Source: Chloroflexota bacterium
Lineage (GTDB): Bacteria > Chloroflexota > Anaerolineae > Promineifilales > Promineifilaceae
Assembly (NCBI GenBank): GCA_024277135.1
Contig: JAJRVV010000165.1
Coordinates: 1 to 39,006 of the forward strand
Length of the DNA stretch: 39,006 nt
Direction: 5' to 3'
The position numbers and the translations under genes are program-made. The notes beneath the pieces were generated by a model that saw only the letters and a list, made by a program, of their open reading frames with translations, made no database searches and was not told where the DNA came from. Each line of letters starts with the position of its first letter. The first letter of the stretch is position 1. Below are positions 15,917-25,322 of the stretch, one piece after another.

Positions 15917-17476
15917 ATGCCAGAAAACAAGCTGTTGCCTTCGGGACGGCCGTGCATTAACCACATGGAGATGCGGGGGATCGTCAAGCGGTTCCCCGGC
16001 GTGCTGGCTAATGACCACGTGAGTTTCGATGTCCGCTCCGGCGAGGTGCATGCGCTGCTTGGCGAAAACGGGGCCGGGAAGAGCACGCTCATGAAGCAGT
16101 TGTACGGCCTGTATCGTCCGGATGAAGGGGAGATATTGTTTGACGGCCGTCCCGTGCAGATCCATTCCCCGGCCGACGCGATCCGGCTGGGGGTGGGCAT
16201 GATTCATCAGCATTTTATGTTGGTGGACTCGCTGACAGTGGTGGAAAACGTGGCCCTGGGACTGCCGTCGTCGCGGGGGTTGCTGACTGATCTGGACAAG
16301 GTCTTAGAGCGGATTGAGGAGTTGGCTTCTTTGTATGGTCTGGAGATAGACCCGGCGGCGTATGTGTGGCAGTTGTCGGTGGGAGAGCAGCAGCGGGTGG
16401 AGATCGTCAAGGCGCTGTACCGGGGGGCGGCGCTGTTGATTTTGGATGAGCCGACGGCCGTCCTCACCCCCCAGGAGGTGGACGAGTTTTTTGTCACCCT
16501 CAAACAAATGGCGGAAGACGGCCACGCCCTCATTTTTATTTCGCACAAGCTGCATGAGGTGATGTCGTTCACGGATCGGGTGACGGTGCTGCGCAACGGC
16601 CGCAATGTGGGCGCCGTCCCCACCCGGCAAACGAGTAAACAAGCGCTGGCCGAAATGATGGTTGGCCGCGAATTAAACCTGAACCGGGAACGAACGGCGG
16701 TTGAGGTGGGTCAGGCGCGGTTAAAAATTGACAATATCCGCGCCCAAAGCGACCGGAAAACCCCGGCTCTACGCGGCGTCAGCCTGGAAATACGCGCCGG
16801 GGAAATTGTGGGATTGGCCGGTGTGTCCGGCAACGGTCAGCTAGAACTGGCCGAGGTCATTGCCGGTTTGCGTCCAGCCACAAAGGGACGGATCTTCATT
16901 GATGGCGTGGATTTGACCCGCGATCAACCGGCGCGAAGAATCGCCTATGGCCTGGCCTACATCCCGGAGGAACGGAACCGGGACGGCATGATCAAAGAGT
17001 TCACCATCGCCGAAAACCTGATTTTGCGCGAAAACCACAAGCCGCCCTATGCCAACCGGGGCTTTCTCGATTTCAAAGCCATCGCCCGCCGTTCCGCCGA
17101 ATTAGTGCGGGACTTCACCGTGAAAACGCCGTCGCTGGACACGCCCATCAAGAGCCTCTCCGGCGGCAACGCGCAAAAGGTGATCCTGGCGCGCGAGTTG
17201 TCGCGCGCGCCGCGCGTGTTGATTGCGGCCCAGCCGACGCGCGGCCTGGACATCGGCGCCACCGAGTACATCCGGGATCGCATTATCGCCCAGCGTGCAG
17301 ACGGGACGGCCACGTTGCTGATTTCAGAAGACCTGGACGAAATTATGGCGCTGTCTGACCGGATCGCCGTCATTTTTCAAGGGGAGATCATGGGCGTGGT
17401 GGATGCGGTCGACGCCACGCCGGAGAAGCTGGGTTTGTTGATGGCTGGAGAGCGGGCGGCCGTCAATTACCAGTAA
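15917..17476 (+). CDS. ABC transporter ATP-binding protein with two nucleotide-binding domains
   Basis: A double-ATPase subunit (about 519 residues) of the NupO/sugar-nucleoside importer type that energises the two permeases. The first domain has GENGAGKST, the signature SVGEQQRVEI and Walker B LLILDEPTAVL. The second has a degenerate Walker A (GVSGNGQLEL), signature LSGGNAQKVILARELS and Walker B-like VLIAAQPTRGLD, as is typical for the second half in this family. I favour the ATG at 15917, preceded by AAAGAGA at a 7-base spacing, over an ATG 24 bases upstream that has no ribosome-binding site. The stop codon at 17474 lies inside a heptad repeat. Confidence 0.92.
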   Translation: MPENKLLPSGRPCINHMEMRGIVKRFPGVLANDHVSFDVRSGEVHALLGENGAGKSTLMKQLYGLYRPDEGEILFDGRPVQIHSPADAIRLGVGMIHQHFMLVDSLTVVENVALGLPSSRGLLTDLDKVLERIEELASLYGLEIDPAAYVWQLSVGEQQRVEIVKALYRGAALLILDEPTAVLTPQEVDEFFVTLKQMAEDGHALIFISHKLHEVMSFTDRVTVLRNGRNVGAVPTRQTSKQALAEMMVGRELNLNRERTAVEVGQARLKIDNIRAQSDRKTPALRGVSLEIRAGEIVGLAGVSGNGQLELAEVIAGLRPATKGRIFIDGVDLTRDQPARRIAYGLAYIPEERNRDGMIKEFTIAENLILRENHKPPYANRGFLDFKAIARRSAELVRDFTVKTPSLDTPIKSLSGGNAQKVILARELSRAPRVLIAAQPTRGLDIGATEYIRDRIIAQRADGTATLLISEDLDEIMALSDRIAVIFQGEIMGVVDAVDATPEKLGLLMAGERAAVNYQ

Positions 17477-17549
17477 TCAGTAACCAGTGTTCAGTATACT
17501 GACCACTGAATACTGACCACTGAATACTGAATGCTGAATACTGAACACT
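17470..17549. repeat. Eleven-unit heptad array with orientation switch
   Basis: Eleven 7-base units in constant phase: CCAGTAA, TCAGTAA, CCAGTGT, TCAGTAT, then the inverted type ACTGACC, ACTGAAT, ACTGACC, ACTGAAT, ACTGAAT, GCTGAAT, ACTGAAC, and a partial unit. The phase is kept across the switch of orientation. It contains the stop codon of the ATPase gene and fills most of the gap before arginase. Confidence 0.9.
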
Positions 17550-17594
17550 AATCTCCCGTCTTCCAACCAGTCGGCCAAGAGCCACAGGAGTATC

Positions 17595-18488
17595 ATGCAA
17601 TCAGAGACCGTCCGCATCATCGGCGCGCCCATGGATTTGGGGCAGAGCCGACGGGGGGTGGATATGGGGCCGAGCGCGGCTCGTTATGCCGGGTTGCAAT
17701 CTCGCCTGGAGCAGTTGGGGCACACCGTTCACGATGAAGGTAACGTGCGCGTACCCAACCCGGAGGAGCATGAGGCGGAAGGCAAAGCGAGGCGGCTGAA
17801 CGCGGTGACGGCCGTCTGTCAGACGATTTCCGAGATAGGCTGCCGCTGCGTGGAAAATGATGACTTCGCCCTCTACCTGGGCGGCGACCACAGCATCAGT
17901 ATCGGCTCTATCGCCGCCGCCGCACAAAACGAGCCGTTGGGCGTCATTTGGGTGGACGCGCACGCCGATTTCAACACGCCCGACACCTCGCCCAGCGGCA
18001 ACATTCACGGGATGCCGGTGGCCGCTTTGATTGGCGACGGCGCGCCGGAATTGGTTAATATCGGCTATCCGGGGCCAAAATTACAGCCGGTTCACATCGT
18101 CCAGATCGGCATCCGCGACCTGGACGCGGCGGAACGGGAGCGGCTGACGCACAGCGGCATCCACGTGTTCACCATGCGCCATTTGGATGAGTTGGGGATG
18201 GCGGCGGTGGCGCGGCAGGCGTTGGATCGGCTGCGGCATTTGCAGCGGATTCATGTCAGCCTGGACATGGACAGTCTCGATCCGACGGTCGCCCCCGGCG
18301 TGGGTACGCCGGTCCCCGGCGGCCTTAGCTATCGAGAGGCGCATTTGCTCATGGAGATTTTGGGGGATAACGGCCGTGTTCGCTCCCTGGACATCGTGGA
18401 AATCAACCCCATTTTGGACAACATGAACCGGACGGCGGAGATGGCGGTGGAGTTGGTGGCGTCGTTATTGGGACAGAGGATTTTGTAA
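17595..18488 (+). CDS. rocF: Arginase
   Basis: A 297-residue ureohydrolase that splits arginine to ornithine and urea. The manganese-binding signatures are complete: GGDHS (H99), DAHADFN (D121, H123, D125) and SLDMDSLDP (D224, D226). The GIH-GMPVA segment ([12 protein letters not shown], about 134-145) and [16 protein letters not shown] fit true arginases rather than agmatinases, as does the [18 protein letters not shown]-terminus. It follows the ABC importer on the same strand, but a heptad array with hairpin potential lies between, so cotranscription is uncertain. The substrate link to the importer is only a possibility. Confidence 0.93.
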   Translation: MQSETVRIIGAPMDLGQSRRGVDMGPSAARYAGLQSRLEQLGHTVHDEGNVRVPNPEEHEAEGKARRLNAVTAVCQTISEIGCRCVENDDFALYLGGDHSISIGSIAAAAQNEPLGVIWVDAHADFNTPDTSPSGNIHGMPVAALIGDGAPELVNIGYPGPKLQPVHIVQIGIRDLDAAERERLTHSGIHVFTMRHLDELGMAAVARQALDRLRHLQRIHVSLDMDSLDPTVAPGVGTPVPGGLSYREAHLLMEILGDNGRVRSLDIVEINPILDNMNRTAEMAVELVASLLGQRIL

Positions 18489-18565
18489 TTGTCAATGGTT
18501 AGTTGATTCATCAAAATCATCCGTGTGATGATAAATGAGTAACGTTTGGATTTTGGAGAATAATA

Positions 18566-19819
18566 GTGCTCAATACAGCCATTAGCCTATTTGCCGGAGC
18601 AGGTGGATGTTCCCTTGGATTCAAAAATGCCGGATTTAATCTACTGCTGGCAATAGATAACAATGAGGATGCCGTCAGTACCTATAACATGAATTTTCTG
18701 GACACGCCTTGTCTGAAAGAAGATATAACCCGATTAGATGCGGAAGACATTTTAAGACATGCGGGAATCAAAAAAGGCAAGCTAGATTTCTTAATTGGCG
18801 GCCCCCCATGTCAGGGTTTTAGTTCTGCCGGAATACAATTTTGGGACGATCCACGCAACAAGTTGTTAAAACATTATGTACGTTTACTACACGGACTTCG
18901 GCCACGATGGTTCTTAATGGAAAATGTTGAGGGCCTTCTAACTGCAAATAGAGGGAATTTTATTTATGAAGTTACAAAAGGTTTTATCGAAGCAGGATAC
19001 ATTGTAAGATTACATAAGTTATACGCTCATTGGTATGGACTTCCCCAAAAAAGGAAGCGCGTTTTCATAATAGGTAATTTGAGTGGCCTGCCATTTGCTT
19101 TCCCATCCCCAACACATACTGATAAAGTAAACCAAAGAAACCTATTCGGTCTCAAATCTCCCCTTTCCATTTCTGATGCTATCTCCGACCTACCTGACCC
19201 TGGCGAAAGAGAAGAAATAGTATTGGCGTATACGCAACTGCCACAGAATGAATATCAACGGCTCATGAGGGGAAATAAAGTTTTAGACCATTGGGCTGCA
19301 GGGCTTAATTCCGAAACCCTGGAGAGGATAAAGCATCTAGCCCCCGGTCAAACGATGAAAGATCTCCCAAAGCAACTTCAACATCCATCCTTTCAGAGAA
19401 GAGCATTTCGCAGAGTAATGGATGGAACGCCAACGGAAAAACGGGGAGGCGCTCCTTCAGGATTAAAAAGACTAAGAGCGCATGAACCGAGTTTAACGAT
19501 AACGTCTGCCGCTATTCGTGAATTTGTTCATCCATTTGAAAATCGATTTCTTACTATCAGAGAATGTGCCAGAATCCAATCATTTCCTGACGATTTTCAA
19601 TTTTATGGAACCACCAACTCCAAAATCGTTCAGATTGGCAATGCGATCCCACCCCTGATCGCTCAAGTTCTGGCAAAACATATAATGAGCTTGCAAACCA
19701 TACATGAGAAGCAAAAGCATAAGGATGGTTTACTTGGTTATTTTCTCACAAAGGCTGATTCAATGAGTCCCACATTAGCCCGAACCTCGGTTTTGTTGGA
19801 CACATTATGCAATAGGTAA
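18566..19819 (+). CDS. DNA (cytosine-5-)-methyltransferase
   Basis: A 417-residue C5-cytosine methyltransferase. Motif I is LFAGAGGCSLGFKNAG (8-23), motif IV is GGPPCQGFSSAG with the nucleophile C82, motif VI is ENVEGLL (119-125) and motif VIII is QKRKRVFIIG. The C-terminal motifs are LTIRECARIQSFPDDF and QIGNAIPPLIAQVL. I chose the GTG at 18566 because GGAG lies 7 bases before it and motif I begins at once. The gene is much more AT-rich than its neighbours and contains none of the ACGGCCGT octamers, both signs of recent transfer. The next gene, a likely restriction endonuclease, begins 24 bases after it. Confidence 0.95.
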   Translation: MLNTAISLFAGAGGCSLGFKNAGFNLLLAIDNNEDAVSTYNMNFLDTPCLKEDITRLDAEDILRHAGIKKGKLDFLIGGPPCQGFSSAGIQFWDDPRNKLLKHYVRLLHGLRPRWFLMENVEGLLTANRGNFIYEVTKGFIEAGYIVRLHKLYAHWYGLPQKRKRVFIIGNLSGLPFAFPSPTHTDKVNQRNLFGLKSPLSISDAISDLPDPGEREEIVLAYTQLPQNEYQRLMRGNKVLDHWAAGLNSETLERIKHLAPGQTMKDLPKQLQHPSFQRRAFRRVMDGTPTEKRGGAPSGLKRLRAHEPSLTITSAAIREFVHPFENRFLTIRECARIQSFPDDFQFYGTTNSKIVQIGNAIPPLIAQVLAKHIMSLQTIHEKQKHKDGLLGYFLTKADSMSPTLARTSVLLDTLCNR

Positions 19820-19843
19820 ACTGTGAAAGGGAGGCTTTACTCA

Positions 19844-20860
19844 ATGAAACTATCTCAAGACCGAATATCGCAAATCAATCGAACACGTACTGTTGGCGGA
19901 ACCCCCACCGTATACCTTGATGATGGGGAATTAGCAGCCATTTTATGTGTCGTGTGTGCTGATTTAGAATTGCAACTTCCTGATGAAACAATTTGTCCAG
20001 AATGCAGTTGGCTAACACAGCAATTATTCTACGATATTCCCATTCATAAATTAAGATGTAACCACGTCACGAAAGACTTGTCGCCAAATGAAAGGCTTCA
20101 GCAAGCATTAGCACAGCTTCTTCAGCAAGAGCCAGACGTCTTTACATATTTCATTGCCCTGACAAGTTTACATGTACAGCGCCGCAAGTATCGGGCAATC
20201 CTTGATGGACAAAGTATTCCTGACCTTGAAACCATCATACCTCGTGGACTGCTTGAAATTGGTGGAATTCCCCCTGATGAACTTTCATCATGGCTTGTGT
20301 GGCGTAAGTTCATGTACGACATTGACAACAGAGCGGCACAAACAACAGGTTATTTGTTTGAACCTATTTTGGCGTCGTCAATTGGCGGCGCGTCATTTAG
20401 CGCATCTAAATCACCGATTAGACGTGATGGCAAAGGGAGAGGAAGACAGGTCAATTGTATTGTTAACAAAGACGCATATGAATTCAAGATGCGCGTGACA
20501 ATAGCCGCAAGTGGTCAAGGCGGATTTGGTGAAGAACTAAGTTTCGCAAAGGATTGCTATCTTTCTGGGTATCGTCCTGTATTATTGGTTCTCGATCCTA
20601 CTCCCTCTGCCCGATTGGAAGATTTAACTTTTGAATTTCGCAAGTATGGCGGTGAAGCCTATATTGGCGATCTTGCCTGGGAGCATTTGGAGGATGAAGC
20701 AGGTAAGGTCATGTCTCATTTTCTGGAAAAGTATGTGCGAAGTGTTATATCAAAGATTGATGAAGCCCATACCCAATTGTTACCACTTTCCCTTGAATAC
20801 GATGCAAACGAAAATAGCATTCAAGTTGGGATAGGTTCGCGTATTTTCCATCTGCGTTAA
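19844..20860 (+). CDS. Probable type II restriction endonuclease (ApaLI-like)
   Basis: A 338-residue protein directly downstream of the methyltransferase, as expected for a restriction partner. The segment NKDAYEFKMRVTIAASGQ (about 207-224) has a D...ExK arrangement of a PD-(D/E)XK nuclease, and the following GFGEELSFAKDCYLSGYRPVLLVLDPTP together with AWEHLEDEAGKVMSHFLEKYVR agrees with what I recall of the ApaLI-like restriction endonuclease family. A CxxC...CxxC pair (CVVC, CPEC, about 26-46) may bind zinc. The start at ATG 19844 is set by GGGAGG 9 bases upstream; a GTG at 19823 would overlap that site. Recognition site not determinable here. Confidence 0.68.
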   Translation: MKLSQDRISQINRTRTVGGTPTVYLDDGELAAILCVVCADLELQLPDETICPECSWLTQQLFYDIPIHKLRCNHVTKDLSPNERLQQALAQLLQQEPDVFTYFIALTSLHVQRRKYRAILDGQSIPDLETIIPRGLLEIGGIPPDELSSWLVWRKFMYDIDNRAAQTTGYLFEPILASSIGGASFSASKSPIRRDGKGRGRQVNCIVNKDAYEFKMRVTIAASGQGGFGEELSFAKDCYLSGYRPVLLVLDPTPSARLEDLTFEFRKYGGEAYIGDLAWEHLEDEAGKVMSHFLEKYVRSVISKIDEAHTQLLPLSLEYDANENSIQVGIGSRIFHLR

Positions 20861-20934
20861 TTGAACATTAAGCCCCAGTTAACATCGCGTTCAGCCGATG
20901 CAAAGCGCGACTGACGTAGAGTGTATTTATTGCT

Positions 20935-22755
20935 ATGGCAGCAGTCATGCGCGGCCTCGAAGCGGAGGCCTACGACCGAAAATATGATGACCGGGAGCTG
21001 TTGCGCCGGATTGGGGCTTATTTCCGGCCGCACGGCCGTAAACTCATCGTGATGGTGACGGCCGTGCTGCTCATGGCCATCGCCTCCTCAGCTTTACCCC
21101 TCATTATCGCCGAAGGCGTGAAAATCATGTCCGGCGGCGACGATAGTCTGGCGGTGTGGTTGGTCGTTATCGTTTTCATCACCGGCGTCGGCATCTGGGG
21201 ACTGAACTGGGTGCGCCGCCAGTTGACGGTGGAAATCATCGCCGATGTCATCCTCGCCATCCGCAACGACGCCTTTGCCGCCGCCGTCCGGCAAGACCTC
21301 TCCTTCTACGACGAATTTAACACCGGCCGCATCGTCAGCCGCATCACCACCGACACCCAGGAATTTGGCGAGGTGATCATCATCAGCACCGACGTCATCA
21401 ACCAGTTGTTCGTGGCCTTCATCCTCATCGGAGCGCTGTTCAACATCCAGGCGACGTTGACGCTGGTTTTGCTGGCGACGGCGCCGCTGGTGGTCTTGTC
21501 CACGCTGGGCTACCGGGCGTTGGCGCGGCGGGTGACGCGGCAAAGCACGCGGGCGGTGGGCGAGGTGAACAAGGCGATTCAAGAAGCGGTGACCGGCATC
21601 CGGGTGGCTAAAAATTTCCGGCAGGAGCAGGCGATTTATGAGCAGTTTACGGCCGTCAACCGGCAGGCGTACCAAATCAACGTGCGCCGGGCGGCCGTCA
21701 TCGCCAGCATTTTCCCCACGCTGAATACGCTGTCGGGGATTGGCACGGCCGTCATGCTCTATTTCGGCGGCCGCAGCGCCGTGTTTGGCGCGATCAGCAT
21801 CGCTTCCTGGTATCTGTTCGTGGCCACGCTGGATCGCTTTTGGTTCCCGGTGACGAATTTGTCCGCTTTTTGGAGCCAGTTCCAGCAAGGGTTGTCGGCG
21901 GCGGAGCGGGTGTTTGCCCTGATGGACGTGGAGGCGGCAGTGACGCAGACGGACGACCAGCCGGCGCCTGATTTGCGCGGCGACATCTGCTTTGAAAGGG
22001 TCTGTTTCCGCTATTCGGAACAGGAGCGGATTTTGCGCGATTTTGACCTGCACATTGCGCCGGGAGAGAGCGTGGCGCTGGTGGGGCATACCGGGGCGGG
22101 CAAGTCGAGCATCATCAAGCTGATCGCCCGCTTTTATGAGTTTCAGGAGGGGCGGATTTTGGTGGACGGCCGTGATATCCGCGCCTTTGATTTGACCAGT
22201 TACCGCCGCCAGTTGGGGGTGGTGTCCCAGGTTCCCTTCTTGTTTGCCGGGACGGTGGCCGAGAATATCCGGTACGGCCGTCCCCAGGCCAGCGACGCCG
22301 AAATTGAGGCGATGGCGCGGCGGATCGGCGGCGGCGAATGGTTGGAAACGCTGCCGGACGGCCTCAACAGCCCGGCGGGGGAGCGGGGCGGGCGGCTCTC
22401 GATGGGGCAGCGGCAGTTGGCAGCGTTGACGCGGGTGCTGGTGCAGCGGCCGCACATCTTCATCCTGGATGAAGCCACCGCCAGCATTGACCCGTTCACC
22501 GAATCGCAGATTCAGGAGGCGCTGGATTTGATCATGCGCGACACGACAGCCATCATCATCGCCCACCGCCTCTCCACCGTACGATCGGCGGATCGGATCA
22601 TCGTGTTGGAGAACGGCCGTATCATCGAACAAGGGGATCACGCCCAACTCATGGCGCAAAAGGGACATTACGCCGACTTGTACGACGCCTACTTCCGCCA
22701 CCAGTCGCCCCGGTACGCCCAGACCGTTTCCAGTTGGAAGAAGGGTGGAGGGTAG
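20935..22755 (+). CDS. ABC exporter, fused permease and ATPase
   Basis: A 606-residue type IV ABC half-transporter (lipid A/multidrug exporter class). Residues about 25-320 form the six-helix membrane domain with coupling segments (SFYDEFNTGRIVSRITTD, AIQEAVTGIRVAKNF). The ATPase domain has GHTGAGKSS Walker A, SQVPFLFAGTVAENI Q-loop, LSMGQRQLAALTRVLV signature, ILDEATASID Walker B with catalytic Glu, and AHRLS H-loop. All catalytic motifs are intact, so it can work as a homodimer; no partner half-transporter is next to it. No Shine-Dalgarno is seen before ATG 20935, and ATG 20947 is an alternative. Substrate unknown. Confidence 0.92.
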   Translation: MAAVMRGLEAEAYDRKYDDRELLRRIGAYFRPHGRKLIVMVTAVLLMAIASSALPLIIAEGVKIMSGGDDSLAVWLVVIVFITGVGIWGLNWVRRQLTVEIIADVILAIRNDAFAAAVRQDLSFYDEFNTGRIVSRITTDTQEFGEVIIISTDVINQLFVAFILIGALFNIQATLTLVLLATAPLVVLSTLGYRALARRVTRQSTRAVGEVNKAIQEAVTGIRVAKNFRQEQAIYEQFTAVNRQAYQINVRRAAVIASIFPTLNTLSGIGTAVMLYFGGRSAVFGAISIASWYLFVATLDRFWFPVTNLSAFWSQFQQGLSAAERVFALMDVEAAVTQTDDQPAPDLRGDICFERVCFRYSEQERILRDFDLHIAPGESVALVGHTGAGKSSIIKLIARFYEFQEGRILVDGRDIRAFDLTSYRRQLGVVSQVPFLFAGTVAENIRYGRPQASDAEIEAMARRIGGGEWLETLPDGLNSPAGERGGRLSMGQRQLAALTRVLVQRPHIFILDEATASIDPFTESQIQEALDLIMRDTTAIIIAHRLSTVRSADRIIVLENGRIIEQGDHAQLMAQKGHYADLYDAYFRHQSPRYAQTVSSWKKGGG

Positions 22756-22780
22756 AGCTAGAGGGGCAGGTGTTTGTGTC

Positions 22781-25231
22781 ATGTATCATGTGTCGTGTGT
22801 CGTGAATCCAAAATCCAAAATCAAGAATCCAAAATTAGCGCTGGTTCTGCTGCTGTCCTGGCTGCTGGTTGGATGGCAAACATCTGCTAACGGCCGTCTG
22901 CTCATCACCGAGGTTTTTTACGACACGCCGGGCGCGGATGAGGAGACGGAGTGGGTTGAGATCGCCAACGTGGGCGAGGTTGTGGTAGATTTGTCCGACT
23001 GGCAGGTGGGGGACGAAGAGACGGCGGGCGGTGGCGAGGGCATGATGCGATTTCCTGACGGGGCGCAGATTTTGCCGGGCCAGGCGTTGGTGGTGGCGCA
23101 AACGGCCGTCCGCTTCCGCCAATTGTACGGCTTTAACCCCGATTTTGAGATGCAGGACAGCGATACGGCCGTGCCCGATATGCGTCGTTACCGCCTCTGG
23201 GCTGATGGCGACATCGGCCTGGCCAATGGCGGCGACGAACTGCTGTTGATGGAAGATGGCGTCATTGTGGATGCCATCAACTACGGCGACAGCGCCGCTT
23301 ACTTTAGCCCGGCCATCGGCGCTGTGACCACCGGCCAGAGCATCGAGCGCATCCCCGCCGACTGCGACACCGATTCCGCCGCCGACTGGCGGCCTCAGCG
23401 CGTCCCCACCCCGGCGCAGATCACCTTAACCGGGGAATGCGCCGCGCCCATTAACCCGGCTTTGCTGGAAGATCTGCTGCCCATCGGTCAGATTCAGGGA
23501 GCCGGGGACGTCTCCCCCTTCGTCAATCAAATTGTTAGCTTTCGCGGCGTCGTCATTGGCGCGTATGCAGACCGCAACGCCGCCGGGATCACCTTTTACA
23601 CCCTGTTTGTGCAGGACATCCCCGGTTTTGAGGATGGCGACCCGGCGACTTCAGATGGGATCGGATTGTTTTTGGGGCGGGAACGGCCGTCGGCCCAACC
23701 GGGCGATCAGGCGCGCGTCACCGGCCAGGTGACGGAGTTTTTCGGCTTCACCGAATTGGACGACGGCGGGTTGCAGATTCAAGTTGAGTCGAACCAAAAT
23801 GCCCTGCCCGACGCCATCCACATCACCCCCGGCAGCGACTTGGAGCGGTACGAGGGGATGCGGGTGCGGCTGGATGGGGCGGCGCAGGTGGTTGGCCCTG
23901 CGTTTAGCGGCTGCGGTTTTGCTGTCGCCGCACCCGATGGCCCGGCGCGGCTGTTCCGTCGCCAACTTGATGATCCAATCGACCAGATTCTGCAAATTTT
24001 GCACACCAGCGACGTGGATTGCGCCGGTTTCCCCGACGTGAAGGTGGGCGACCGGGTGGAGGGGTTGGCCGGCCCGCTGATCTACCATTTTGACCAGTAC
24101 AAAATTGTCAATCATGGGTCGTTGGCAGTGACGACCGCCTCATTGCCACCCTTGTCCGCGCCGCCGGCGCCCACCGCCGGCCAGTTTACCGTTGCCACCT
24201 TCAACCTGGAGAATTATTTTGACTCGGTGGATGACACCGGAACCGACGCCGAACCGAAACCGACGGCCGTCGAACTGGCGACGAAGCAATCCAAACTGGC
24301 CTACGCCCTGGGGGTGACGCTGAGCTGCCCGGCGCTGGTGGCGGTGCAGGAGGTGGAGAATGCGCCGCTGTTGACCGCTTTGGCCGAGGAGACGGCGGCG
24401 ATGTGCGGCTTCACCTACCAGGTGACGCACCGGGAGAGCGCGGATGGGCGCGGGATTGACGTGGCGCTGCTGAGTGATCCGGAGCGGGTGGCGGTGCAGA
24501 CGGCCGTCCTGCGTCAGGGCTGCACTGTTTTGGACACAGGTATTGAGGATGAGACGATGGATTGTCCGGCGGGGCAGCAGCCGTTGTTTTCCCGACCGCC
24601 GCTGCAAGTGGATGTGTTGGTGGACGGCCGGGCTTACATCTTGCTCGTCAACCATTTTAAGAGCAAGCGGGGCGGCGAAGTGGAAACCACGCCCCGCCGC
24701 ATCGCCCAGGCGCAGCATTTGCTGGCGCTGACAGATGGGATGGAACGGGTGATTTTGCTGGGGGATTTCAACGACTACGAACAGTCGGCGGCGATGCAGG
24801 TTTTGTACGGCCGTTTCGCCAACGCCCTGTTCGCCATCCCCGACGCCGAGCGGTACAGCTTTGTGTTTGGCGGCGCTTCCCAACTGATTGACGGCATCCT
24901 GCTATCTCCGGCGTTGGCGGACGAGTTGGTTTCGGCCGCGATTTTGCACGTAAACGCCGATTTCCCCGACGCCTGGGGGATGGATCTATCGCCGGAACGA
25001 CGGCCGTATCGAGCCACCGATCATGATTTACCGGTGGTGGTGATGGCACAGCCTGCTTTGCCCGCCGATCCCGCGCCAACGGTAACGGCCGTGTCCGAAC
25101 CGCCCACTTCTGACCCCACCCCATCACCAGACCCAGTAGAAGACGCCCCATCCTTGTCCTGGCCCTTCATTGGCGGCGGCACGGCCGTACTCCTCGCCAT
25201 TCTCCTCACCCTCATCCGCCGCCGAAAGTAG
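22781..25231 (+). CDS. Secreted membrane-anchored nuclease: lamin-tail plus EEP domains
   Basis: About 816 residues. An N-terminal hydrophobic segment (LALVLLLSWLLVGW) is followed by a lamin-tail domain (LITEVFYDTPGADEETEWVE..., about 36-130), a middle OB-like region, and an endonuclease/exonuclease/phosphatase domain: ATFNLENYF, AVQEVENA (catalytic Glu), NHFKSKRGG, GDFND and TDHDLPVVV (Asp/His). A Pro/Thr-rich stalk, a C-terminal membrane helix (FIGGGTAVLLAILLTLI) and RRRK end the chain. This is the ExeM-like extracellular nuclease arrangement, likely digesting external DNA at the cell surface. The start is ATG 22781; the codons just after it lie in a heptad array that encodes NPKSKIKNPK. 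Confidence 0.87.
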   Translation: MYHVSCVVNPKSKIKNPKLALVLLLSWLLVGWQTSANGRLLITEVFYDTPGADEETEWVEIANVGEVVVDLSDWQVGDEETAGGGEGMMRFPDGAQILPGQALVVAQTAVRFRQLYGFNPDFEMQDSDTAVPDMRRYRLWADGDIGLANGGDELLLMEDGVIVDAINYGDSAAYFSPAIGAVTTGQSIERIPADCDTDSAADWRPQRVPTPAQITLTGECAAPINPALLEDLLPIGQIQGAGDVSPFVNQIVSFRGVVIGAYADRNAAGITFYTLFVQDIPGFEDGDPATSDGIGLFLGRERPSAQPGDQARVTGQVTEFFGFTELDDGGLQIQVESNQNALPDAIHITPGSDLERYEGMRVRLDGAAQVVGPAFSGCGFAVAAPDGPARLFRRQLDDPIDQILQILHTSDVDCAGFPDVKVGDRVEGLAGPLIYHFDQYKIVNHGSLAVTTASLPPLSAPPAPTAGQFTVATFNLENYFDSVDDTGTDAEPKPTAVELATKQSKLAYALGVTLSCPALVAVQEVENAPLLTALAEETAAMCGFTYQVTHRESADGRGIDVALLSDPERVAVQTAVLRQGCTVLDTGIEDETMDCPAGQQPLFSRPPLQVDVLVDGRAYILLVNHFKSKRGGEVETTPRRIAQAQHLLALTDGMERVILLGDFNDYEQSAAMQVLYGRFANALFAIPDAERYSFVFGGASQLIDGILLSPALADELVSAAILHVNADFPDAWGMDLSPERRPYRATDHDLPVVVMAQPALPADPAPTVTAVSEPPTSDPTPSPDPVEDAPSLSWPFIGGGTAVLLAILLTLIRRRK
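22805..22832. repeat. Heptad array AATCCAA in the EEP nuclease N-terminus
   Basis: Units AATCCAA, AATCCAA, AATCAAG, AATCCAA. This is the complement orientation of the GGATTTT family found in hypF and hdrA. It is translated as NPKSKIKNPK ahead of the signal helix, so either it belongs to the 5' leader and the real start is later, or it forms an odd basic N-region. Confidence 0.8.
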
Positions 25232-25255
25232 CCAGTCACCCAGTCACCCAGTCGC
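25232..25255. repeat. Three-copy 8-bp tandem repeat
   Basis: CCAGTCAC, CCAGTCAC, CCAGTCGC directly after the stop codon of the EEP nuclease gene. It differs from the heptad arrays in period but shares the CAGT core. Confidence 0.6.
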
Positions 25256-25322
25256 CTTGCCACCCTCTCGTTCCCTTGACCTTTGCCAGCGCCAAAAGTA
25301 GAATGTCACCAGAGGTACGATA

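Noticed and set aside
20861..20934. Possible integron-type attC site after the endonuclease gene
   Set aside because: Short complementary bits exist, but the conserved core sites cannot be placed and no integrase is in view.
21094..22782. Very long open frame on the strand opposite the ABC exporter
   Set aside because: It is a shadow caused by GC-rich codon use; the plus-strand frame has all the ABC motifs, while the opposite product is Arg/His/Pro-rich with no family features. The same holds for 5731-7167 and 10044-11378.
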